Made by a program: the position numbers and the translations under genes. The notes under the pieces are model-generated. The model saw only the letters and a program-made list of their open reading frames with translations. It had not been told where the DNA came from and made no database searches. This document shows positions 1 to 12,082 of a stretch of 64,000 nucleotides of DNA, in pieces. This DNA comes from Lutraria lutraria (taxonomy: Eukaryota > Mollusca > Bivalvia > Venerida > Mactridae), in NCBI GenBank assembly GCA_964023205.1, contig OZ026842.1, forward strand, positions 6,238,408-6,302,407. The letters are read 5' to 3'. Numbering within the stretch: the first letter of the stretch is position 1; each line of letters starts with the position of its first letter.

Positions 1-479
1 GTGCTACACAAAAACAGGTATTATTACAGATATAGTATTTCCCTATCGTCATCATATCTTTGATAGTTACCTCAGGTGCTACAATTCATTTTACGACAAA
101 AATTATAAAAGTTGTAAAATTTGTTGCCCGCATTAAAAAAGTTGAAAAATATAAATTTCTCCAGATATTGCATAGTGACCTATTTTATCTTTATCAAATT
201 ATACTGATATTGCATAATTGCATCTTTTTACCATGAGTTTTCATTGAAATGGATTGTTTTCTTTTGTCACTAATCTTTGAAAATGGTTTACTTCCGTAGA
301 CTTCAGTTCAAATCAAAAGAGAAAATAACTCTCAAAGGAATGTCATTGTTTTTTTAAAATTCACATGGTAAATCATTTAATTACTATCACGGAATTTCCA
401 AAACCTGTCCGCCCTATTTTGAGATAATAATTTAGGAAGTTAGGATCCTAATACATTAATTGTATTTTATGTGTTTTAC
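1..479. other. Intronic sequence of the left-edge SLC16-like gene
   Basis: No coding exon was recognised here. The stretch directly follows, on the minus strand, the second exon of the SLC16-like gene, whose donor (gtaaaac) sits at its right end. It is therefore read as the start of that gene's second intron, with later exons beyond the window. It is AT-rich and no repeat was recognised. Confidence 0.5.
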
Positions 480-1544
480 CAGTTACACTGAATACCGCAT
501 TTGTCATGGTAAATATCAACGAGGTTTCTGACGACGATGAGCCAAACCGACGTTGGTATTGTACAAAAAAGATTCCAAAACATTTCATCTGTCCGATGGT
601 TATGAAGTATGCACAAAAAGATGCTGAAATATAAAATATATTCCAGAAATTGTTAACAGATAAATGTTGATACCAAATCAATCAGACAATGATAAATAAA
701 AGCAATTCAGAAAAACCTATCTTACTCTGACTATACGTATCCAAAGAAGTAAATTAACCTTTTGACAAGCCAAGAATTTTTATACAGAAACATTGATCAG
801 GCCAAATAGACAACTTCATTGTAGAGAATTGAAGGAAATTCTTCACTGATTGATGGTTGAACTGTGAACATTACCGTCGTGGTAGAATTTAAGTATTCTT
901 AACAGAGCTGTATCCTGTCATGGTAGTTTCGAGTAGATAAATACTAGTAGTTAAAAACGTTGACAGACGACAGCGATAATATGGTCGATAAGTGTATAAC
1001 ATGTATACGTTGGTGGTCAGAATCCAAGTAACCAGTTTAGCTTTGTGTATAAAAAAACTAATTTAACGATGTAAATGCACTGAGCTTCAATCATATGCTA
1101 ACTTCTTCATCCCCTTTAAATACTACTAGTATATTGGGAAACACACGAGTGGTTTAACATTCGTGATTTTATCACTTGTCTGTCCATACCTAACAGAATT
1201 GCCCATGCCCATCCACGATCGATCGGTAAATCAGCTTTCGAATCCTCTCGTCTGTCAGTACTGTTCTCGTCATTTTCTTCAGTTGTGTCAGTAAGATGAG
1301 TATTGGAATCTGCGTTAGATGCCTCCGTCATACTTTCTATTCGTTGAAGTCCATCGACATCACAACGCGAAGTATGTTCATTATCTGACGCAATAGTGTG
1401 CTCCTTTGGAATGTTATCATGTTTCTTAGTTTCACGTTGTTCAGAAGTTGCAAGAACGTCTTTAACGAGAGTATCTGCAGTGTCTGATGCTGAATATTCA
1501 TTTAAATCGTCCACGTCTGATGCCAGTCCGTTCTGTTGTGTCAT
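480..1544 (-). CDS. SLC16 family transporter, N-terminal exons (partial)
   Basis: These are the first two coding exons of a monocarboxylate-transporter-like membrane protein; the rest lies beyond the left edge. Exon 1 is 1190-1544 (118 codons plus 1 nt) and exon 2 is 480-623 (144 nt), joined in phase 1 across an intron of 566 bp with gtatgg donor and ttcag acceptor. The first 100 or so residues are polar and acidic (Ser/Asp/Glu/Thr-rich), as expected for a cytosolic tail. They are followed by DRGWAWAILLASF, which matches the SLC16 TM1 signature [D/E]G[G/S][W/F][G/A]W except that the first Gly is Arg. Exon 2 carries the rest of TM1, then GIFFVQYQRRFG and SETSLIF, matching the TM1-TM2 region (family pattern GVFF..F...F..S...TSWI). 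The start is the first Met, just after a possible acceptor (tatag). The substrate cannot be told: family members carry lactate, ketone bodies, thyroid hormone, aromatic amino acids or unknown cargo. Confidence 0.82.
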
Positions 1545-3142
1545 TCTCTATATCAAACAATGTATAAACGACTATTCCACGTTTCTGCCGCAAAGAATTC
1601 AGTCAAAGTCCAAATGTATCAAAAATTTAAATTCCTATGAGAAGTCCGCTAAAAAATGTGTACAATGAAATTGCACAGTGTACTAGATTATTTTCATATC
1701 AAGAGTAAATTTGTTAAGTTTCGGTTATGTAGTACATTTGTATCTCTAATGTTTGCATAATGTTGTCCTTGAGGGCTTCAGTTTAATCAAACGACGATAA
1801 AATACTGCTCATAGATAGCTCTAACCTCGAGTGGAAAACATTACAAACAGAAAAAACTGAATATTAAGTTATTTTTTGGAATTTAGTTTTATCTTTGGTT
1901 TTAACAAAGACCTATACATGCATGTATGTATAGGTCTGTGGTTTTAAGTTCCAGCTTTTACAATGGATGATAACAATTTTTCCTCACTTATGGAATTCAC
2001 AGGTTCGGGATATGTTTGGAACTCACAGTGATGATAGATAATAATTACTAGTCTGAAAAATTAGCCACTGGATTACGGAAGCCCCGTCACAACAGTATTC
2101 GAGAAGGTCTGTTCTGAATGTGCAATGAGATTTCTATGGTGAAATTTCAATACAAATGTACATGCACTCGAGCAGGCTTACAAGCCTTGTGATATAAATA
2201 TTAAATACCCCCTCCCCCACGTGCCATTATATTCAATGCACGAATACAAGCAGGCTGGCTAAATATATAATGAATAGGCATACTAAAGGCTTTCGAACTT
2301 GATGGCTCGCTTGGTTTGTAAAAACGAGCCATATAACTTATCCACCTTATTTTCAATCTGCGTACAGTAAAACCCCGATTATTCGAATGTCGTTGGGCCC
2401 TGAAGAATCATTCGGATAATCCATGGTTTCTAATAATCCATTTCAGTACGATGTACTGGTTGGAAACGATAAATTCTGTACTGTCCGTTTATTGCAAGGG
2501 AGTTAACTCTCGTGTGCAAACATGACGTTACGTGAGTGATAATAAGAATAAAATAAAATGAATAACAAACACTTATTATTTATTCTTGTTTTATGAATGT
2601 ATATGAGTTAACAAATTAAACAGTATTCTTGTTAAATAAAATAAAATACCCGCGCATTTATGGATTATGCAGAAAAAAATCCGACACAATAATATGTCAT
2701 TCTCACTTCACTAACGATCGACTAGGCATCGCTATCGTCACATTCTTAAACAATTAAAGAATCGAAGACGTAATGTTTTATGTTTGGAACATTTTTTCAC
2801 TAAATCATCATATTCTAGTTAGTTTTGTTTATTGTTTGAATCAGTTTTTATATTTTGAAAGACGCTGAAATGCAAATAATTTCATACAGATCACCAGGTA
2901 CGTACGTGTATTAACTTATCATACACGAGATCATTGTGAAATATTCGTCGCGATTAGTATAAAAAAATGTATATAAAAACCTACATAGTTTTTATCTAAC
3001 ATTTAACTGACCCAATTTCAGATAACCAAAATAAAATGTAATGATAAAACACGACCTCGTTTACTTGATTCAGTTTGTGATGACTTTGTGTAAAATTAAA
3101 ACATCTAATACGGTGATAGAACAATTTTAGTTTGCACCTCAT

Positions 3143-5272
3143 GCCATATAGACGATTCTATTTCCATCAATTAGACCGCCGCCATTGTTTTATCACGTGA
3201 CCGTCCGCCATTACAGGAGTGAAAGTTCTTAAGAAGTATGCGAGTTGATTACCGATAAAAATCTATAACCGCAAGTTTTTGTCTGTAAAAATGACACAGA
3301 AGGAGCAATTTCGTTAGTATTTGCTAGCGGAGTAGTGTATAATAATGAATATACCTGTAAATAAATGATTTGCCTATCTTAAGTGTGTCTTTTATTATTT
3401 GTTTAATTGCTAATATGAGACCTAAGACTGTTTCTACCTGCCTTCATACGCAGAAAACGAATGCTTGATTAGATTTTAATTATTCAATTAAATATCTGGT
3501 GCTATATATGATGATGATGGTGCTCGTTGTAATTTCTTTATGATTTCGTAATGATGATGACAATGATGGTGGTGGTGATCGTGTGCTGGTTGTGATAAAA
3601 ACTTTGTTGCATGAATGTGATTGTTTAAAACCACGTTTTCCTTTCAGAACTGCATGATGACAAATTTAATGTGATGTATTCGTTGTCATTTTCATATTCC
3701 TGTGTCCACTTTTTGGAATATGTCACATATCTGACACGTGTGATATATTCGGTCGAATTTTTCACTCGTGTTACATATTCGATCTGTGACATATGTGTGA
3801 CTCGATCAACAATTATAGTTAATCAATAATAAACAGCAACAGTTCAAGAAAAAAATAAAACAAAGTAATTTTATATCACAGTTCTTATAGCTTTTTACTG
3901 ATATAACATCTAGCTGATAATGATTTTACATTTTATTTTCAAATTATAGACAAGTGACACACTTTGTTTATTTAGTCTATGTTGTACGTGTACCTAAAAC
4001 AATCACCAAGGTCCCAATATGCTACTATTAATCCAATTCCACATCATTAAAACATCAGATAAGATGTCACACGTATATACTGTCTCAGCAAGTTTTATGA
4101 TACCGAGACAGGAAAACAGGAAATTGACAGCTGACTTCAAAAAGAAGCACCGACACTTAAAGACATTGAACCAGGAATGCGAGGCAAGTGCCTTATGGAC
4201 CAGCAAGACCCCTGTTTCCACAGTAGGGGGTAATAAAACAGACAGGGTTATTGATAGACTAGCTTCTCTTTACATAATCAGTTACTCTATGCTTATAAAA
4301 ACAACAGGAATTTAGTCATAAACTTATTATCACCATAAATCAATAAAATTATGACCCTACTTTTTTACTAGGTGTCAAGTCTACAGACCATGACCAGCCA
4401 GGATTAATCCAATTAGGGACAATAAAACAATTAAGAGATTAGACCTCATGTGGATTGGGGGGGGGGGGTCACTTATATAGTAGCAGTTCAATGTCTAATA
4501 GATGACTGTGTAATATGGCAAACCTAAGTGTGATCGTGTGATCAATTAATTAGCGACTTTCGGTTGTTCAATTAAAATTATGGATCACTGCATGATATAA
4601 ATGATATACTGGGTGCTTACTCGTAAGCCTTATCGTTAATAAAAACTATTTTGTAAAATACCTGCGATATGCGTAAAGACAAACTGAATATCATAGTTAT
4701 TTAAAATCATTGCAATGAACTCTGTACAGTGATTTATTTTATGTATACAACTATGGTTTAGTTTTTAAATCTATTAATTGGCTAAATATATATGACTGGA
4801 TAATAAACAACGAAGAAGTTACTACGCTTTCCTATTCATTTGCTGTAGTTTCCACTATTTTACTAAAGATGTACATTATGTTTGTTTGAATTAATGTTCA
4901 CAATGAAATGGAATTGTTTTATTAATTATGGCAATGAAATATCAGAACATTGTGATATTAGTTTACTAAATTTTACAATGATATATTGACAATTTAATAA
5001 TGCTGTACTTCTATAATTTGTGTTAAAATGTATGTCGCTATGTCTGTCTGGCACGTAGAATTTCCCATTCATATAGTCTTTTTTATTGTTAGATCAATCA
5101 AACACAACACATTGTCTACCACCACCGCGCTTATAAGGCATTTTTACAGATTCATTTACTATCAGTTTCTTTGTGTTTTCACTCCTGTAATGGCGGATAG
5201 GAGATTGAAGAGTACTTTTTCAGGGGAGGTAAATCGTACAAAATTTAAAAATAGAATCGTCTATAGATAGGC
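3143..5272. repeat. Candidate non-autonomous element with inverted ends
   Basis: The left edge reads tatagacgattctattt (about 3148). The right edge reads aaatagaatcgtctata (about 5251-5267), an exact inverted match. Inside each end a second inverted match occurs: ccgccattacaggagtgaaa on the left against ttttcactcctgtaatggcgg on the right (about 5176-5195). No transposase coding was found between them. The interval contains a polyG tract and dense ATG/ATGATG microsatellite-like text near 3507-3580. Confidence 0.4.
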
Positions 5273-5866
5273 AAATAACTTAGTACACAGCCATAAGATG
5301 GTGTGATTCTTTGAGTTGCGCAATCGCTTCCATTTTTTTTGTGGTCACGTGTGACTTTTAAAAGATGATTTCTATAGTAGCATCCTTAATTTAAAAGCTT
5401 TTATCTGCAGAAGAGTCAGTGTGATGTATGCTAATTGGAAAAAGAAAACATGGCGTCATTGAACTATTTGTCATTAGTTACTTAAGTTTTATTTTAAATT
5501 CTGTATTCTTGTAGTTTACTTACGCTTATACTGTTTATTCCTTAAATGACAATCTTGGGTTAAGCAGGTCACACATACGAAATAGATAGTTATTCATTTA
5601 TATTTAATATTCACGTATTTATGTGGAATATTTTTTATGATTTATTCCTTGTTCAATATAAACACATTTAATGGCTTGAAAAAGGTTGAGTCTAATCTGG
5701 TAAAATAAAATGAGAAATTATTTACTTATTATTCCATAGTGTTATTATGGACCCGAACGGCTGCCTTGCTCAACCAATCAAACATGAATATTTCAGTAAG
5801 CAGTGTACTTTTTGTTGTTGTTCCGGATAAGAAATCAATTAAGAATTTCTAATTGTGAATAAGATA

Positions 5867-6058
5867 TCGGCTTATTTCTACAACCCCGTATGTCATTTTT
5901 CAAATTCTGAGAAAATCGCATTTGAAGCATTGAAGTTTGGCGTGAATAAGCGAGTTACGGGTCCTTTTAATTTGGATTTACCCTACTTAGTGGAGATCTA
6001 GAAGCAGGTAAGTGTGATACCAAAATCATAATATTACGGGGTTGTAGAAATAAGCCGA
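5867..6058. mobile_element. Foldback MITE, 192 bp
   Basis: The ends are inverted repeats of about 24 bp: tcggcttatttctacaac followed by cccgta on the left, and tacgggg then ttgtagaaataagccga on the right. There is no coding capacity. It lies about 550 bp upstream of the BRICHOS gene start. Confidence 0.65.
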
Positions 6059-6614
6059 CAAAATATTCAAAGGCGGGAAATGTGTCAAGGCTGTGATACA
6101 CGTATGACAAATTGAAGTCGAAGTATTGTCGTAAAGTCTTAATAGTTGGTTATACTCGTAAATTATCCAGATATACAATTTTGTCACATGTTCGGGTTTG
6201 TTTGATTTTAATCTGTTGTATTGAAGTGTTGTTTTGCAGTATCGAGGTCTGAATCAAACTTACAAGCCTCTCGGCATTTATCGATAATAACGAAAGCACT
6301 TCGAATTACATTATGGACCAATCAGGTTGCAGTACGCCTATCTGACGGGTAAAATGGTCGGTATCTTATCCTCCATCAGCGGTGATGTTTTACGGTAAGC
6401 TGGACCTGATGGCTGCCTGAAGGCGGTTTCACTTCAACCATACGTGGTCAAGTGTGATAAAAATGCCATGAACTTTGAACTGCCTAAATGTTTCGTAAAT
6501 TATGTTTGATTCTGACTCTTTTTTCCAACTGAACAGTTGAGAAATAGTTCGCAAAAGTACGGCAGTGGTAAAATTTATTATTTTAGGAATATTTACACGG
6601 AGAGTGTATGTAAC

Positions 6615-9600
6615 ATGGATTTACTGAAAATATTCATAATTTTCGGTTTATTGGAACTTTGTGTCTGTTCAAAGGTAGGCAAATATTATAAATAATACGA
6701 TGAAATAAAAAAAAAAGGTTAAGTTTAGAGGTTTTTAAAATCCCATTAGCTTTTTGGCTATAAAAATATATGCAAAAATCAAACAATTGCTGATATTATC
6801 CTAAGATAATTATTACCGACGAAACAAGCCATTTTTCTTCTGAAAACACTCGTTTTTTTTTCGATGTGAATTTTGCTTTTGTAAACTTGAAATATATAGA
6901 GCGCGTGACATATTACCATTAATTTGTATTTTATCTTAATTATTTTAAATTTATCAATGTGATTATTGTCTAGGTGTATGAATGGCGGAGAATTTGGAAA
7001 TCTGGCGATGAGACTCGAGAGTTCGCACAAGTTCAAAATTGGGGAAAAACTGTGGTTCACTTCAGTACAGAAACGTACGGTGGTTTATACCCTGCCATAA
7101 CTTTACATGACTACAAATTCAGCGCTTCAGGATTTGATAAGGTAGCATAGTTCTTATATTTAATGTTTGCACATATTGTCTACTGTGGGTTTAAGATAAT
7201 ACAACTAGCACACATGTAAAGACTTATTATATATAATTATAATTCAATTGTGTATACTGTAGTTTCATTTATTTTCGTTGGGCACAATTTTCGTGGTTTT
7301 TACTAAAATGGCTATTTCGTGGGGACATAAATTCGTGGATTTTGTTTTTTGAAAAACAATTCCCATTCTCTGCATTTTAATTCGTGGGGATTTGATTTCG
7401 TGGATAAGCCGACCCGCGAAATCCACGAAATTAAATCCCCAACGAAAATTAATGATTCAACAGTATGTTACCAGACAAACAGTGTTATCGTTTGTGTATG
7501 ATTGTTATGTTTTAGGAGCGGACGCTCTTATAGCAATACACTACTTGTTCTACTTACTATTAAGTGACGCCTCTTACATCCGCGTTGAAAAATAGTACCA
7601 TTCGTTGTATATGTATACACTGCAGACTTTGCAGTTTTCATTTGAAACCAGTTCTCAACAATCGATCGGGAATTTTTTCCTTCATACCGAAAAGCTTCCA
7701 TTAACCTTCCACCTACGAAAATAGTACCACTTTTACAATTGCAAATTCAAATATTATGCGCATTCAAGTCAAAATCAGATGGCTATGCAAAATCATCTAC
7801 ACTCGTTGTAGAATATTGTGTTACCTGTGTTAGCGGCCACCCTGTGAATATAGGCCACCCTATTGATAAAGACCTCCCTGTTGATCAATGCCACCCTGTG
7901 AATAAAGGCCATGCTGTAGTTAAAGGTCATCTTGTGAATAAAGGCCACCCTGTTAATAAAGACCACCATGTGAATAAAGGCCACATTGTGAATAAAGACT
8001 ATTCTTTTAAAAACTGTTATCAATTATTTATATCAAAATGACCTCCGAATAAAGATGACCTGTTAATTAATGTCATAATGATTTATTCCGGGTGGCCTTT
8101 GTTCACAGGTTTGATTGTATGTATATATTGTTTTATTCTTTTCATTCTTAAATTTCATTTGTAGGGTATTATAGCCATAAGACCACTTGTGGCTGAGGGT
8201 AACCAAGTGTGCTTCATTACCGCTTCTCCGGATTTATTTTCGGAGGCTAAAAGTGAATTCCAAAGTTATCATGGTGTAAGTATAGTGTTCGATTTATAAT
8301 ACACCAAACTATCATAAATTATGTATTGTTTACAACTGCAAGCCCTTTTGTAATTTTTACAATGTTTTTGACACCGATTTTCTGTACATACGTGTATATA
8401 AAAAATACACTGAACATTACGGACGAAGCCATTTTTTGTCTATCCGAAATCTGACTTATTTTAAATATTATATATCTGTATTTATCTGTTGTTAAAAAAT
8501 GATTTCAATGTCTGATTATAACGTACAAATATATCTAAAACACTGCATTACACCTGCGTATTGCGTTTTAATTTATTCAAAATTGATTATATAATTATGT
8601 ATTTAGAGCTACTTTGACCGGGAATTCGTAATTATTTTAGTGCTTGTACGATGCAACCTCTAAAGAGCAACACACTTTGTGAATGGCAAAATTATATTTG
8701 TTATTGAGAGGTTGTTGCTCTAGAGAGGTTAAACAATAGTTAAACGATGCAGTTGGATAAAATAGTTCTGATGTTAAAGTGAGGTTGGTGCTCAAGAGAT
8801 GACCGCTCTGGTGAGGTTGTACTGTATATAAAAAAATACTGTCGATACATGTATAAAATGTATTAGTTTTAGAGGGTTCGCGATCTCTGTAATTACATGT
8901 CTGTATACGTAAATATTTCAGAAATCCTTACCAGCGTTTACTGGCAAAAAACTGGTAACATTAGTGAGAGAGTTTCCAGGGCAACTTGATCCCCTCTCTG
9001 TGAACACCGTTAAGGACTTCTGTAATGTGGACAGGGATCATATTTTCTACATGAAAGGGATAAATTCACGTAAGAACTTTTTTGTTTGTTTTATCCACCG
9101 ATAAAATAGCAACTACAGTCAAGCCTGTGTTAGCGGCCACCTGTCAATTAAAATCACATGTATTTCCCAATAGTGGCCTGTCTCCATAGGTTTTACTGCA
9201 TATATCTTGTTTTTAAATTACCAGGATAATGTCATTCCGTAATTCTTTCAGTGTTGTATTTTGTCTAGGTACAGATTCTTCCCAACAGTCGTCCAATTTT
9301 AATGTGGTAGTCCAACATCAATTTTATATATTCGATAGTTCAACTCCTCATAGCTGTCTTTCACTCGGTGCGCATTAATTTTGCTAATATTAAACTAGTT
9401 CCTGTTCAAGTTTATGCAATATCAGTTTCTGTATTTTCATCACTTTGATTTACAAAGGCGTTACTGTGTATAGGTTAGAGTGCATATTTGGATGTTCTTC
9501 GAAATAAGAAACCAAAAAGGAGCGATAGCGTTTATCATATACATATACAAGTACAATGTATATGATAAACGTGTTTTTTGGTCCGTGTTGCAATTTTACA

Positions 9601-11627
9601 CCATCACTGCAACGTGCTAGCCTCCTATGGTAGCTTCTTATCACGCAGAACACCCAAATGTTAGTTAAAAATCCTTGTCATTGGTTTGGATAAGAAAATG
9701 AGGCGAGCACTAAGGTCATAAAACACAGCACGAGAAACTCATGCTCCGTACATCGTTTCACCAGTGGACCCGCCTCCGTGGTCGAGTGGTTAAGGTCGAT
9801 GACTTCAAATCACTGTAACCTCTCACTGATAGTGGATCAGTGGTTTGAGGCCCGCTACCGACCATGTATCTTTATGTGAGAAAGTAGGCAGTTGCTTACG
9901 GAGGATGGGAGTCTAGTACTGGTTCGTCCCAGGAACAATGGTTAGGTGATCTGTCCGACTCATATGACTCTGACTGTTGACTATATGGATACAAGCCGAA
10001 AACTGTCCAAAATTTAAAATGTTGGATTGCTTGAGGGGTTAATAAAGAAATATCTGTGCCTTGTCAGCAGTGACAAGCGTGTGTTTGTTTGACAAGGTAT
10101 TGCTATACTTTTTGTGAAACAAAACATATCCCTTACAAGCATTTAACATGAGGCCAAAAAAAATTTCTTCAGTGGTGTTTTGGATAAAAAGATATGGACC
10201 AAATCGCTTGACACATATGTAGTCTAAAAATATTTGTTCAAAATTTGTGTAAATCTTCTATTTCAATAGATCGGTTTAAATTGACTTCGTTTGCACGTAA
10301 CTTCGGGACGATTCCTATTATTTATATTTTCATTTAATGCACTACATTGTATGTACTTAAGCCAATAATAATAACAGAACAGAACAAAACAAACTTCATT
10401 AAGACTTAAGCATTATAGCCCATCGTCATATAAACATATACATATACAATTACATGCGTAAATTATACGCAACTTTTACAAACATTAAGTATAACAGAAC
10501 AGAACAAAAATAATTAATTTACAATTAATACAATACATAATTACCTAGCTTTATTTATAATGTATAATGTGAGAGTGCTTCAACTTTGATAAGTAAAGAA
10601 AAGATATCTCAAGTATAGGAAAAGATTGATAATAACATTAAATGATCTAGCCTACTTAAATATAGCTGTTATAGTTTATACCTTTATAGTTACACATAGT
10701 TACATTGGCTTGGCCTATAACATTGAGTCACCTGTTTTAAACACTCAAATAACTCACAGGTATATGTGCCTCGGTAGCGCAGTAGGCAGCGCGTCAGTCT
10801 CATAGTCAATAACAAATAGAGTAATCTGAAGGTCGTGAGTTCGATCCTCACCCGGGGCACTTTCTTTTTCTGAAAATTATCATTCTATTAAAATTCTAAT
10901 TTTCCATTTTATTATTCAATAGAGACAAAAATAAGTCCCTAAAAATCTCATTAAACTTTATAGAATACACGCATAACGCATAATCTCATGAATTTTACGG
11001 ACAATTCACATATTCCTGAGGGTCATGGGTTCAAATCCCACTGGGACCATTTCTTTTTTAGATTTGGGTAATGTTTTTTATTTAGACCATGAATTTATAC
11101 AGTAATATGGAGGAAAATATTTATTCCAAAATATTTTGTTGAGATTATAGGAATTTATACGTGGTTAATTAACGAAATTCAAGTAACTATGGATTTCTGA
11201 CACGCACCTTTACAAAACCGGACGGTAAAACGTTTTAAAATTTGGTGTAGACATTATATACACATAGTAGTAAATTTTGAGAAAAATTCAAGTGTTGCCC
11301 TGCTTTAGATTTTACCTAAGTGATATTTATCAGTTTGTTACTTTTTGGTAACATGCAAAAATTTTGGGGCGGGGTTACATTTTTCATTTTTTCTACGACA
11401 TAGTATACGTAGTTCAAAACATCATATGTACAATTTGGATTGACTAAGTATTGGTTAGCCTTAGACTTTTACACAATCTTGCATTTGTTGTTGTTGCTAT
11501 GGTAAAGGTTATTATTATATTTTTTACAGTTAAGAAGTATGACAAGAGAATGAAGATTCACACAACGATCGGTCTGTTTGGTATTGGGGTACCTAGCAAC
11601 TTCACCGAAATAATATTTGGTAAATAA
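6615..11627 (+). CDS. Secreted BRICHOS-domain (gastrokine-like) protein
   Basis: Five coding exons join without a frame break: 6615-6674, 6974-7141, 8165-8275, 8922-9069 and 11530-11627 (585 nt, 194 residues plus TAA). Introns are GT-AG with phases 0, 0, 0 and 1. Exon 1 is a textbook signal peptide (MDLLKIFIIFGLLELCVCSK). Residues about 60-150 fit a BRICHOS domain: HDYKFSASGFDKGIIAIR ahead of Cys92 (NQVCFITAS), then the stretch LVTLVREFPG and Cys147 (VKDFCNVD). In BRICHOS proteins a conserved Asp and two Cys pairing with each other are the hallmarks; this layout resembles vertebrate gastrokines (short, signal peptide, one BRICHOS). Family role: the domain acts as a chaperone for aggregation-prone segments in secreted precursors. 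The likely site of action is the secretory pathway or the extracellular space. The C-terminus after residue 163 is short and hydrophobic-rich (IGLFGIGVPSNFTEIIFGK) with one N-glycosylation sequon (NFT). The specific function is unknown. Confidence 0.72.
6737..6910 (-). repeat. Dispersed repeat in BRICHOS intron 1, copy A
   Basis: This segment, from cccattagctttttggctata to the agcgcgtgacatatta text, recurs in reverse orientation at about 14864-15040 (gacgtgacgcgctctacat to gctaatgggactttaa). The match runs over about 170 bp with scattered differences. It sits in intron 1 immediately before exon 2. Confidence 0.6.
7565..7796 (+). repeat. Dispersed repeat, uninterrupted copy
   Basis: The text acatccgcgttgaaaaatag through tcagatggctatgcaaaatc recurs at 13556-14412. 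There its two halves are separated by about 630 bp of other sequence, so this is the contiguous copy. It lies in BRICHOS intron 2. Confidence 0.65.
7826..8120. mobile_element. MITE with internal 18-bp minisatellite
   Basis: The element begins cctgtgttagcggccaccctg and ends gggtggcctttgttcacagg, ends that mirror each other. Similar elements lie at about 9115-9200, 29896-30084 and 51417-51619. In this copy the inner end has expanded into roughly nine degenerate 18-bp units of the form ggccaccctgtgaataaa, giving a pseudo-coding six-residue periodicity. It lies in BRICHOS intron 2 and is not a gene. Confidence 0.65.
8646..8826. mobile_element. Palindromic MITE (acaacctct family), copy 1
   Basis: The terminal inverted repeats read acgatgcaacctctaaagagc and gctctggtgaggttgtactgt. 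Related copies lie at 32610-32777 and 63466-63613. It is in BRICHOS intron 3. Confidence 0.65.
9770..10050 (+). mobile_element. tRNA-derived SINE, copy 1
   Basis: The head is tRNA-like with a Pol III A-box-like gtggtcgagtggttaagg and a decayed B box (agtggtttgaggcccg). The body follows: gagaaagtaggcagttgctta and ctagtactggttcgtccc. Body matches are found at 15757-15892, 35626-35867 and, inverted, 27985-28145. It lies in BRICHOS intron 4. Confidence 0.7.
10768..10859 (+). tRNA. tRNA-Met(CAT), intron-containing
   Basis: The acceptor stem GCCTCGG pairs with CCGGGGC (one G-T pair), with discriminator A at 10859. The D arm is TAGCGCAGTAGGCAGC (A box). The anticodon loop reads CT-CAT-A then a 19-nt intron (10805-10823), resuming A-TCTGA. 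The T arm is GTGAGTTCGATCCTCAC (B box). The mature length is 73 nt, without encoded CCA. A T-rich run (tttctttttc) starts at 10861 and serves as Pol III terminator. The CTCATAA loop and overall sequence are those of elongator tRNA-Met, not initiator. The intron sits between positions 37 and 38, the canonical nuclear site. The gene is on the same strand as, and inside, the last intron of the BRICHOS gene. Confidence 0.93.
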
Positions 11628-12082
11628 TTGAAATAACCCACAATATGAATCACTAGAATCAATTAATGGTTGCCCTTAGCTACCTAAAAATTAAATGGAC
11701 ACGATAATGTAAATTATAGCTACAAATATGTATCGGTCGAAACACATTTCTACCGTTTTTAATAATATCTCTATATTGAGCTGCGTTGATTTATTTTTGA
11801 AAAATAAAATCTTACAATAAACCGATTAATTTTTGTTATTTTCGAAATCATTTTTTATTGGTATTGGATCCAAGTATCACATAAGTTGACCGCAATATAG
11901 CTATCCTATTCAACGAACACTCGATTCCGTGATTTTTATACCCGCAATATATAGACGTTATTTCTTTTTTGTTTGTTAAATCTTCATTTTTCACATTTCG
12001 AGCCTATAAGAAAATCTCTTGTTGGCATTGATTTTTTACCTGTGTTTAACTAGTTGTTTCCCTTTACACACAAAAATTAGTA

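Larger units (their letters stand above)
1545..6614. other. Intergenic region between the SLC16-like and BRICHOS genes
   Basis: About 5 kb without a convincing exon. The open frames at 4019-4315 and 5028-5270 show no family resemblance, no plausible splice context and low-complexity AT-rich codons. The stretch holds a pogo/Tigger-like terminal sequence near 2366-2420 (gattattcgaatgtcg followed by ttcggataatcc), a candidate inverted-repeat element at 3143-5272, a poly-G run at 4459 and a 192-bp foldback element at 5867-6058. Promoters of the divergent flanking genes should lie here, but no core element was identified with confidence. Confidence 0.5.

Noticed and set aside
4003..4315. Overlapping frames near 4.0-4.3 kb as a small gene
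   Set aside because: Both strands are open over the same bases, with no family resemblance, start context or splice partners.
7840..8000. CRISPR-like regular repeats
   Set aside because: The units are degenerate, contiguous and without spacers, in a eukaryotic intron.
7739..8041. A protein with six-residue GHPVNK-like repeats
   Set aside because: It is the translation of an 18-bp minisatellite inside a MITE in an intron; the opposite strand shows an equally long periodic frame.
11018..11050. Second tRNA gene after tRNA-Met
   Set aside because: Only a B-box-like gggttcaaatccc tail is present; no A box, anticodon arm or matching acceptor stem. Probably a SINE or pseudo-tRNA fragment.
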